NCBI GenBank assembly: GCA_016929175.1
Contig: JAFGJI010000236.1
Location: 1-7,728 of the forward strand
DNA length: 7,728 bases
Direction of reading: 5' to 3'
Origin: Thermoplasmatota archaeon
GTDB lineage: Archaea > Thermoplasmatota > Penumbrarchaeia > Penumbrarchaeales > Penumbrarchaeaceae
Of this stretch, positions 1 through 5,325 are shown one piece after another (within the stretch, counting starts at the first letter, position 1; each line of letters starts with the position of its first letter). A program made the position numbers and the translations under genes. The notes below the pieces were generated by a model. That model did no database searches. It was not told the origin of the DNA and saw nothing but the letters and a program-made list of their open reading frames with translations.

Positions 1-423
1 AAACTGGTGTTCGTCCTCTGCAGGACCTCCAACGCCGCTGCGGGGCAGGTCCAGAACACACCGTCACCCGAGGAGCCCCTGTTCCTGAGGATGGCGAGGA
101 TGATATCGGAATGGAACGAGAACGGGAACCTGGGCCTTGTTGTCGGTGCAACTTATCCGGAAGAGCTCAAGATGGTCCGTGACCTGGTGGGTTTCGACAT
201 GCCCATCCTGGTCCCGGGAGTGGGAGCACAAGGGGGTGACCTCCTGAAGGTGCTTAAATATGGCACCGACCTCAAGGGACGGGGTGTGCTGATCAATGTT
301 TCCAGAGGTATCATGTTCTCGTTCCTGAAAGGTGATGATGGTTACATCGCCTCTGCCACCAGGGCGGCAGGGGATTATGCGGCAGAGATCCGCAGAACAA
401 TGAATGACCTTGGGAGATGGTAG
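1..423 (+). CDS. pyrF: Orotidine 5'-phosphate decarboxylase, C-terminal part (5' truncated by window edge)
   Basis: The enzyme decarboxylates OMP to UMP, the last step of de novo pyrimidine synthesis in the cytoplasm. The frame is open from base 1, so the gene begins upstream; the GTG at 7 is an internal Val, not a start. About 140 residues remain, roughly half of a usual 260-280 residue type 2 enzyme. Visible family motifs are RTSN followed by a Gln (phosphate/pyrimidine loop), GLVVGATYPEEL, then PILVPGVGAQGGD and INVSRGI, which form the late strands and the phosphate-binding loop of the TIM barrel. This is the type 2 (PyrF_2-like) pattern rather than the short E. coli type. The catalytic Lys/Asp cluster lies in the missing N-terminal half. 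The next gene starts 1 base after the stop, so this is probably the promoter-proximal part of a small operon. Confidence 0.9.
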   Translation, partial: KLVFVLCRTSNAAAGQVQNTPSPEEPLFLRMARMISEWNENGNLGLVVGATYPEELKMVRDLVGFDMPILVPGVGAQGGDLLKVLKYGTDLKGRGVLINVSRGIMFSFLKGDDGYIASATRAAGDYAAEIRRTMNDLGRW

Positions 424-424
424 T

Positions 425-766
425 ATGAGAGAGGATGATGAAGGACCGAGCAAGGGGATAAACCTCGTCGTGAGGGCAAGTCCGATCTCGGGTTCCGGAA
501 TAGCCAGGGTGCATATATCGATACTTGAACTCGCGGAGTTCACCGAGGGCAAGGTCGCCCTCCTTGTCTTTGGAAAACGCAAGAGAGTACTCCGACTCGT
601 CGGCGACAGCATGATGATAAGGGGCAAGGTATCGCTCAGGAAAAAGGACATGGAATGGCTCGGGGTGAAGGAAGGCAGCAAGGTCACAATGTTCCCCGTG
701 GCCAATATCGGAGACCGTATCAGAGAAAGGCTCAAGATGTTCCGATCCCGGGATGATGAGGCATGA
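425..766 (+). CDS. Stand-alone double-psi beta-barrel protein resembling the CDC48/VAT N-domain
   Basis: A 113-residue soluble protein. An acidic leader is followed by the pattern GINLVVRASPISGSGIARV, then FGKRKRVLRLV, then RGKVSLRKKDMEWLGVKEGS. This follows the layout of the first N-subdomain of Thermoplasma VAT/CDC48 (a VAE-like strand, 'G-x-x-R-V/L' loop, a K-R strand, then a second half-barrel with 'G-x-V/I-x-L/I ... G-x-x-x-G-D/S'). The two similar halves are typical of a double-psi barrel. No AAA+ modules are present, so it cannot be an unfoldase. It might be a substrate- or cofactor-binding adaptor, but that is inference. I chose the ATG at 425 because GGGAG at 412-416 precedes it by 8 bases. 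An in-frame ATG at 404 lies inside pyrF and has no such site. Its end overlaps the next start by ATGA. Confidence 0.75.
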   Translation: MREDDEGPSKGINLVVRASPISGSGIARVHISILELAEFTEGKVALLVFGKRKRVLRLVGDSMMIRGKVSLRKKDMEWLGVKEGSKVTMFPVANIGDRIRERLKMFRSRDDEA

Positions 767-1242
767 AAGACCTGATCCAGAAGTGTCCCAGCAAGCTTGA
801 CGCACCTTCGGTCATGGAGACGATCAAGGAGAGGATGGTGGAATACAGGTTCAACATAGACGAATACGATCTGTCCACGAGAAGGATAGAGGGAAGGAGG
901 AACAACCTGGACAAGGTGATACTCGGGCTCAACAGGAAGCTGGCAGTCTCCATCTGCAAGGAGAAGGACCGGATCACGATCGATCTGAAATGGAGCTCCC
1001 TTCTCAGCAACTGCGCGATCTCGGGTTTCGAATTCTTCTTTATTGCCATGGCGGTGTTCAGGTCCTTCGAGTTTGGTGGTTTCCTCATCTCGCTTGCGAT
1101 AGGAGCCTTCGGTGCCTTGATCAATCTACTGCTTTTCATGGTTCTAAGGTTGAAATTGGGCTCCACGATAGAACGGGACCTGGATGATCTCGAAAAGGCG
1201 CTGGAGGAGGGGAAGAGGAAGGGGCGGATGGGCATATTTTAA
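763..1242 (+). CDS. Small membrane protein of unknown function, two predicted transmembrane helices
   Basis: I do not recognise the family. The 159-residue protein has a charged N-terminal cytoplasmic-type domain (residues 1-80, with a basic stretch RRIEGRRNN near 40-48), two hydrophobic segments at about 84-100 and 104-130 separated by a short loop, and a charged C-terminal helix (135-153) rich in Glu/Lys/Arg that could form a coiled coil. The start codon overlaps the stop of the barrel protein (ATGA), implying translational coupling and membership of the pyrF operon. Its stop codon overlaps that of the opposite-strand gene downstream. The real reading frame is supported by codon use like the neighbours and by the amphipathic/hydrophobic pattern. 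It could anchor the upstream barrel protein at the membrane, but nothing in the sequence proves this. Confidence 0.7.
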   Translation: MKDLIQKCPSKLDAPSVMETIKERMVEYRFNIDEYDLSTRRIEGRRNNLDKVILGLNRKLAVSICKEKDRITIDLKWSSLLSNCAISGFEFFFIAMAVFRSFEFGGFLISLAIGAFGALINLLLFMVLRLKLGSTIERDLDDLEKALEEGKRKGRMGIF

Positions 1243-1664
1243 GCGACTTCCATCCCCGAGGAGGGTATGATGGACCTCTTCTTGCCCTTGATGTTGACCG
1301 GCGGCATGGGCATCGGGGGTGGCAGCTGGACCTCCCTCGAGAGAAGGACTGCAACGGGCATGCATGCCTTCATGATAGCTCCGTGTATCTCCTGGGCAGC
1401 CTTGTCCGGCATGTTCCCGGTCTCGCTCCACTGTTCGCTCAGCTCCCTCGCACCATCGGAATAGGTTATCCTCCCCTCTATGCCGACCGTTCCAAGCCCG
1501 GTGTATGTGGCCATGAACCTGAAATCGACCCTTGCCTCATCATTGTCGGTGAGGTATATCTGGGAGACGTTGGAATTCACATCTATTCGTATGTTCATTT
1601 TCTGGGCCAAGACCCCGACCCTCTTCGCCTCGACTGACAGTAGTTCGGTCCTTTTGATGGTCAT
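1239..1664 (-). CDS. Hypothetical 141-residue protein, possibly SecB-like fold at the C-terminus
   Basis: Unknown function. The start is placed at 1664 because GAGGT (1671-1675, minus strand) precedes it by 6 bases and a TATA-like box lies further upstream at 1694-1701; an in-frame ATG at 1721 lies upstream of both. The N-terminus is a basic helix (TIKRTELLSVEAKR), followed by alternating beta-type strands (NIRIDVN, VSQIYL, ARVDFRFMATYTG, TVGIEGRITYSD), then a helix (residues 88-110) and a Pro-rich tail (LPPPMPMPPVNIKG). The order of strands, one helix with a Cys and an Arg-Glu, then 'P...PPVN' loosely recalls SecB, whose equivalent stretch ends 'FP...L.PVN'; archaeal SecB-like proteins are known. 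This is a resemblance seen by eye, not a demonstrated homology. No signal peptide or membrane segment is visible. Confidence 0.72.
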   Translation of the reverse strand: MTIKRTELLSVEAKRVGVLAQKMNIRIDVNSNVSQIYLTDNDEARVDFRFMATYTGLGTVGIEGRITYSDGARELSEQWSETGNMPDKAAQEIHGAIMKACMPVAVLLSREVQLPPPMPMPPVNIKGKKRSIIPSSGMEVA

Positions 1665-1693
1665 ATACTTACCTCGATCGGGCCAGGCCCACG

Positions 1694-1701
1694 GATATAA
1701 C
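1694..1701 (-). promoter_or_regulatory. TATA-like box for the 141-residue hypothetical gene
   Basis: On the minus strand this reads GTTATATC, the same core as the divergent promoter near 2453. Its centre is about 33 bases before the ATG at 1664, which would place the transcription start about 7 bases before the ATG. A GAGGT at 1671-1675 lies between box and ATG. This box sits in the 57-base gap after the glycosylase stop, so the gene can be transcribed on its own as well as by read-through. Confidence 0.45.
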
Positions 1702-1721
1702 GACCTTCTGTTATTTTTCAT

Positions 1722-2426
1722 TTATTCGTTGGTCTGTTGGGTCAATGTCCCCGTTGAGCAAATATCCCTGACCGGACAACCGATACAGAGGGGTCTTTTT
1801 TTGCAGTGATATTTTGCCAGCAGGACCAGAAGGGCATGGAAGCGGTTATAGAGGCCTGCATCCGCTTTGAGCGACCCCATCACTTCTGACCGGACCGAGG
1901 CACGATCAGGAGGCCTTTCATCTGCCCTATTCAGAAAACACCGGGGGTCCATCCTTGAAAAGATCCTGATGGTATAGGCATCCACAACGAACACGGGTCT
2001 GAAAGCGGCATAGCAGAGTATCGAATCCGCGGTCTCATCCCCTATCCCCTTCAACCCGAGAAGGGCCTCTCTTGCAGTTTCCGTTTCCCGGCCGGAAAGC
2101 GAAGTGATATCACCCCCCAGTTCGTCGAGGATGAACCCGCAAAGTACCTTGAGATACCGTGCTTTCTGGTTGTGGTAGCCGGCTGGATGTATCATCGGGG
2201 CCAGGGTCTCTTCGGATGAATTGGATATCTTCAGTGGGTCCATCATGCCTTCTCTCTTCAGGGCGGCAATGGCCTTTTCCACATTGCTCCAGGCAGTGTT
2301 CTGGGTCAGGACGGCACCCACCGCCACCTCGAATGGTGTCTCGGCAGGCCACCAGCACGGGTCACCGAAATGAAGGAGCAGCCTGGTGTGCAGGAGCATG
2401 TACCATCCTGCCGTGAAGCTCTTCAT
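1722..2426 (-). CDS. Endonuclease III-like (HhH-GPD, MagIII-type) DNA glycosylase with Fe-S cluster
   Basis: A 234-residue base-excision repair enzyme, expected to flip out and cut a damaged base (MagIII of Helicobacter acts on 3-methyladenine; the substrate here is not known). The N-terminus carries the subfamily signature FGDPCWWPAETPFEV..GAVLTQNT.W.NVEKAI (residues 20-53). The helix-hairpin-helix is LKGIGDETAD (125-134), followed by VVDAY with the catalytic Asp at 149. The Lys used by endonuclease III for AP-lyase chemistry is replaced by Glu131, so a monofunctional glycosylase is predicted. The C-terminal [4Fe-4S] ligands are Cys208, 214, 217 and 223, spaced x5, x2, x5; E. coli Nth has x6, x2, x5. 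The start at 2426 is chosen because it lies about 27 bases from the TATA box and leaves the family N-terminus intact; in-frame ATGs at 2474 (beyond the TATA box) and 2399 are alternatives. Confidence 0.88.
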   Translation of the reverse strand: MKSFTAGWYMLLHTRLLLHFGDPCWWPAETPFEVAVGAVLTQNTAWSNVEKAIAALKREGMMDPLKISNSSEETLAPMIHPAGYHNQKARYLKVLCGFILDELGGDITSLSGRETETAREALLGLKGIGDETADSILCYAAFRPVFVVDAYTIRIFSRMDPRCFLNRADERPPDRASVRSEVMGSLKADAGLYNRFHALLVLLAKYHCKKRPLCIGCPVRDICSTGTLTQQTNE

Positions 2427-2445
2427 GCAAACAGGATAGAGCTGC

Positions 2446-2457
2446 AAAGATATAACT
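2446..2457. promoter_or_regulatory. Shared TATA box of a bidirectional promoter (glycosylase / radical SAM)
   Basis: The core GATATAAC on the plus strand reads GTTATATC on the minus strand, so it is a TATA-like element in both directions. The plus-strand ATG at 2480 and the minus-strand ATG at 2426 are each 27 bases from position 2453, the spacing expected when archaeal transcription begins at the start codon itself. Neither start codon has a Shine-Dalgarno sequence, in keeping with leaderless mRNAs. Confidence 0.6.
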
Positions 2458-2479
2458 GGTGCCGCTCCTATCATATTGC

Positions 2480-4231
2480 ATGAGCAGACCCTCGGCCAAC
2501 CAGAGAAAGGGTCAATTCAAAAGTGGGTGGAGATACCTTATCCTTGACGGCTATATCGACGAGCCTGCAGCCTTTGGAGTGCCCCCTTACATCTCCCCGC
2601 ATGTCCGCTCTCTTGCGGGAGGGCTTGTCTCCGGGGGTGCCGCCCAGGAGGAGATCGGGTACCTGACCGTGGACCAGTGGCGGGAAATGCAAAGGTCCCA
2701 AAAGACCGTTGAGAGCCTCCAACGCCTTGATGGGCTTTTCATAATGAAAGGGTGCATCGTCCCGGGCAAGTACCTGAGGGGAACGCCGATCTCCGAAAGG
2801 GAGGTGAGGGAACTCTCAAGGGGTATCGAAGGGTCGGCTCTCGTCGTCGGACCGTCAGCATCAGCATTCACGGATGAAGAGGGTGTCCTCGCAATTACGG
2901 GGGACCCGGGGGTTCTGGGCGAGGGCTTCGTTTCGGAAGGGATCATAAGGGACAGGGACCGGACAGTGGAGGAGTGGAACGAGCACCTGATCCTCGGTGC
3001 TTTCCTGATATGGATGCACCCCGACCATCCTTCCCCGCTCATCGCAGAGATAGAGACCTCACGGGGCTGCCCGAGATACTTATCCGGAGGTTGCTCCTTC
3101 TGCTCGGAACCCGGACGGGGGGCCGTCCAGTTCAGGGAACCGGAGCAGGTGATAGGGGAGGTAAAGGAGCTCTCCGACCATGGGCTGGAGAACCTCAGGA
3201 TAGGAGGTCAATCCGACCTGCTCACCTACATGTCGACGGATGTAGGAAGGTCCGAGGTCCCTGCTCCGGATCCCGACGCTCTCGAGGAGATGATGTCCGG
3301 TGTCCTCCGTGCCCTTCATGAGGGCAAAGGGGTCAAAAGGGCGCTCGGGAGGGATCGAAGAACAGGTATAGACACGGGCATCGTTCATACGGACAATGCG
3401 AACCCGGCGGTTGCCAGCCTTCATCCGGAACTGTCCAGGAAGGCGCTCGAGGTGATGGTCAGGAACACCACCTCAGGAAACGTCCTTGCCCTTGGTATCG
3501 AATCCTCCGACCCCGTTGTGAAGGAGATCAACAACCTGAATGCCGGTCCCGAGGAAACCCTTGATGCGGTGAGGGTCATGAACGAGGTGGGTCGACACAA
3601 AGGCCCGAACGGACTTCCCCGTCTGCTTCCGGGGATCAATTTTTTAGGGGGCCTCCCGGGACAGACCCCTTCAAGCTTCGAGATGGACCTGGAGCTTCTG
3701 GAAAGGATCCTCCGGGAGGGGCTCCTTGTCCGTAGGATCAACATCAGAGGTGCCCTTTTCCCCGGAGAGGGGGGAACGCTATCCGCAAGGTATCTCACCG
3801 GGAAGATCAAAAAAGCCTTTATACGGTTCAGGGAAAAAGTTCGGAGAGAATATGACCCGGTCTTTCTGAGGAACATGATCGGTGTTGGCGGGGTATTGAA
3901 AGGCGTTTACACGGAAGCTGTATCGGGGCATGTGACATTCGGCAGGCAGATAGGTTCGTATCCTGTTCTTGCAGGAATAGAACACAGGGTCGGCCTCGGA
4001 GAGTTCGTTGATGCGGCTGTCAGTGAATTCTCTGGAAGGAGTGTGACAGGTTTCGTGACCCCCTTCAGGGTGAACAGTATGTCCTTCCGGGACCTCCAGG
4101 CGCTCCCGGGTATCGGCAGAAAGAAGGCCGCAAGCATCTTCAGGGAGATCCCCCTTGACAGGGAGGCGATGAAAAAGTATCTGGACACGGAGCCTTGGGT
4201 ACTGGACCATCTTGGATTTGAGACGTTTTGA
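2480..4231 (+). CDS. Radical SAM protein with C-terminal helix-hairpin-helix (COG1031-type), function unknown
   Basis: A 583-residue protein of an archaeal radical SAM family whose reaction is not known. The N-terminal region (YLILDGYIDEPAAFGVPPYISP, about 19-40) is typical of the family. The [4Fe-4S] motif is Cys197-x7-Cys205-x2-Cys208, an expanded variant of the usual CxxxCxxC, within ETSRGCPRY and GGCSFCSEP. Further SAM-barrel motifs include LRIGGQSDLL, LALGIESSDP and LPGINFLGGLPGQTP. About residues 470-530 resemble a TRAM-like RNA-binding barrel (TFGRQIGSYPVL, GRSVTGF). A helix-hairpin-helix, LQALPGIGRKKAASIF, lies at 539-554. Barrel plus HhH point to a nucleic-acid substrate; this is inference. 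The start at 2480 is preferred over the upstream in-frame ATG at 2459 because the latter lies next to the TATA box, and 2480 has leaderless spacing. Its stop is 2 bases from the convergent gene's stop. Confidence 0.87.
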   Translation: MSRPSANQRKGQFKSGWRYLILDGYIDEPAAFGVPPYISPHVRSLAGGLVSGGAAQEEIGYLTVDQWREMQRSQKTVESLQRLDGLFIMKGCIVPGKYLRGTPISEREVRELSRGIEGSALVVGPSASAFTDEEGVLAITGDPGVLGEGFVSEGIIRDRDRTVEEWNEHLILGAFLIWMHPDHPSPLIAEIETSRGCPRYLSGGCSFCSEPGRGAVQFREPEQVIGEVKELSDHGLENLRIGGQSDLLTYMSTDVGRSEVPAPDPDALEEMMSGVLRALHEGKGVKRALGRDRRTGIDTGIVHTDNANPAVASLHPELSRKALEVMVRNTTSGNVLALGIESSDPVVKEINNLNAGPEETLDAVRVMNEVGRHKGPNGLPRLLPGINFLGGLPGQTPSSFEMDLELLERILREGLLVRRINIRGALFPGEGGTLSARYLTGKIKKAFIRFREKVRREYDPVFLRNMIGVGGVLKGVYTEAVSGHVTFGRQIGSYPVLAGIEHRVGLGEFVDAAVSEFSGRSVTGFVTPFRVNSMSFRDLQALPGIGRKKAASIFREIPLDREAMKKYLDTEPWVLDHLGFETF

Positions 4232-4233
4232 TC

Positions 4234-4479
4234 TCACGCTGCTTGCAGTATGAGATATACCTTTCTTATGACAATGAATGTGAATATGAAGAGGAACGTG
4301 TAGATGAAGAAGTTCAATCTGTCCTTGAAAGGTTTCGAGGTGTACATGTCCGTAAGCTCCCTGAGGACGAGAATTCCCAAAAGGACCATGACGAAGAACA
4401 CCTCCAGTGATCCGACGAAGACCAGGCATATCGATGTCCAGACCCCGAGTGCGAGAACCAGGCGGGATTCCGGGCCCAA
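4234..4479 (-). CDS. Small membrane protein of unknown function, about three transmembrane segments, TTG start
   Basis: Family not recognised. The 81-residue protein has hydrophobic segments at about 7-23, 25-39 and 55-72, a short charged loop (RELTDMYTSKPFKDR, 40-54) and almost no soluble part. I place the start at the TTG at 4479: it follows the upstream gene's stop (4481-4483) by 1 base, and GAGGTG at 4485-4490 on the minus strand sits 5 bases before it. The in-frame ATG at 4530 would add 17 Arg/Ser/Gly-rich residues that overlap the end of the upstream gene, which looks like out-of-frame translation of that gene. Co-transcription with the upstream membrane protein is very likely, and the two may form a complex. 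Confidence 0.65.
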   Translation of the reverse strand: MGPESRLVLALGVWTSICLVFVGSLEVFFVMVLLGILVLRELTDMYTSKPFKDRLNFFIYTFLFIFTFIVIRKVYLILQAA

Positions 4480-4480
4480 C

Positions 4481-5272
4481 CTACCACCTCTCGAGCTCGT
4501 ACGTGACCTTCCCGCCCTTGTGTTCCACACTTTCGATCCTCAACGGGGACTTTGAGACCCTTGCAGCTGCAGAAAGCACCGCGGAACACCCCGGGCAGCC
4601 AATCCTTGCATGGAACATCGGATCCATCTTCCAGCTCTCCTCGCATACCTCCCTGAACCTGGAATGGACGATCTCAAGGAAAATGCGGTCCCCTTTCACC
4701 CGTGCAGAGATGGAGCGTATCAGACCCGAGCCCTTGGACAGGCGCTCGAGGGCTTCCGGAAGGTCGGCAAGTTCTTCCCCGGCGAACTTTCTGCCGGTAT
4801 CGCGCTCGATGCGGTCAACAAGACCGGATCCGGGCGGGACCATCGAGATGCCCATGGATGGTCCGGTGGTCCCCACTATCAGGACCTGTTCAGCGATCAG
4901 ACGGGGAAGCGGGAGTTTTTTATCCTCGGCAGGAACGTATACTCGCTCCTCCTTCAATCTTCCCCCCGCTGGAATGTAGATCCCGTTGCCCTTCAGTTCC
5001 ATGGCACCTACCAATCTCCCTATGTTCCTGTCATGATCGAGGACGATCGGGTCGACCAGTTCCCCGGGGACCCATCTTCCGGAGAAGAGGAAGAGCGAAA
5101 GGATCCCTATGAGCATCACTCCGAATCCCGAGCGAAGAAGGAATTCCGCGGTCCTCCCGGGGAGGCCCACTTCGATCCAGGGGACGAGCTTCCCCGAGAT
5201 CAGGATCATCGCCGCACCGGAAAGAGCGAGCGATATCCAGACTGCCTTCCTCAGGACTTCTCCCCTGTCCAT
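4481..5272 (-). CDS. Membrane-anchored protein of unknown function with CxxC motif (archaeal DUF7982-like layout)
   Basis: A 263-residue protein: two transmembrane helices at about 10-32 and 43-63, then a roughly 200-residue soluble domain, probably cytoplasmic. The soluble part contains LKGNGIYIPAGGRLKEERVYVPAE and LIVGTTGPSMGISMVPPGSGL, then a helical part (EELADLPEALERL), Cys210, and Cys226-Pro-Gly-Cys229 near the end. The order 'IYIPAGG...VYVPA...G.S.VPPG...CPxCS' recalls archaeal proteins of unknown function, DUF7982 among them, but I could not confirm the family. The CPGC pair could bind metal or form a disulphide. The start at 5272 is backed by a TATA-like box centred 27 bases upstream and no Shine-Dalgarno site, so a leaderless mRNA is likely. 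It is divergent from the DUF4350/MoxR genes, suggesting a linked membrane system. Confidence 0.75.
   Translation of the reverse strand: MDRGEVLRKAVWISLALSGAAMILISGKLVPWIEVGLPGRTAEFLLRSGFGVMLIGILSLFLFSGRWVPGELVDPIVLDHDRNIGRLVGAMELKGNGIYIPAGGRLKEERVYVPAEDKKLPLPRLIAEQVLIVGTTGPSMGISMVPPGSGLVDRIERDTGRKFAGEELADLPEALERLSKGSGLIRSISARVKGDRIFLEIVHSRFREVCEESWKMDPMFHARIGCPGCSAVLSAAARVSKSPLRIESVEHKGGKVTYELERW
4485..4490 (-). promoter_or_regulatory. Ribosome binding site GAGGTG deciding a TTG start
   Basis: On the minus strand GAGGTG lies inside the last codons of the upstream membrane protein, 5 bases before a TTG at 4479. It has the position and sequence of a Shine-Dalgarno site, and no ATG is correctly placed relative to it. 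Confidence 0.55.
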
Positions 5273-5273
5273 T

Positions 5274-5283
5274 GGTATAACTA
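5274..5283 (+). promoter_or_regulatory. Possible TATA-like box for the DUF4350/MoxR operon
   Basis: GGTATAACTA resembles the TATA cores at 1694-1701 and 2446-2457. Transcription would begin near 5305, about 13 bases before the ATG at 5318. The fit is weaker than for the other promoters because the spacing does not give a leaderless ATG and there is no Shine-Dalgarno site. Confidence 0.3.
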
Positions 5284-5294
5284 TGCCCTTGCTG

Positions 5295-5303
5295 TAGATA
5301 AAG
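5295..5303 (-). promoter_or_regulatory. TATA-like box for the divergent membrane-protein pair
   Basis: Minus-strand CTTTATCTA, centred at 5299, 27 bases before the ATG at 5272. This is the leaderless spacing also seen at 2453, and no ribosome binding site lies between. Confidence 0.5.
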
Positions 5304-5307
5304 ATGT

Positions 5308-5325
5308 CGAAACATTTATGTTTCG
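5308..5325. repeat. Perfect 8-bp inverted repeat in divergent intergenic region, candidate operator
   Basis: CGAAACAT and ATGTTTCG form perfect arms around a TT spacer. The element abuts the TATA box of the minus-strand membrane-protein operon on its upstream side (the TFB/BRE area) and covers the ATG at 5318 of the plus-strand operon. A dimeric regulator bound here could affect both directions. No regulator gene is visible in the window. Confidence 0.5.

Noticed and set aside
7..9. GTG at the left edge as a pyrF start codon
   Set aside because: The frame is open from base 1 and the remaining protein lacks the first half of the TIM barrel, so this is an internal Val codon in a truncated gene.
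64..805. Long minus-strand open frames opposite pyrF and the barrel gene
   Set aside because: The pyrF and barrel motifs on the plus strand are clear; the opposite frames are Ser/Pro/His-rich without recognisable domains.
1708..1720. T-rich stretch on the plus strand that could be an archaeal terminator
   Set aside because: The nearest plus-strand gene ends about 470 bases upstream across an antisense gene; the T-run is weak and is also part of the space behind the glycosylase stop on the other strand.
3779..4429. Minus-strand open frame spanning the 3' part of the radical SAM gene
   Set aside because: It overlaps the conserved radical SAM and HhH coding region and has no motifs or ribosome binding site.
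4610..5317. Long plus-strand open frame continuous with the DUF4350 gene
   Set aside because: It is the shadow of the minus-strand membrane protein (two good transmembrane helices, sensible motifs, own promoter); its translation is low-complexity, rich in charged residues and His, and lacks motifs.
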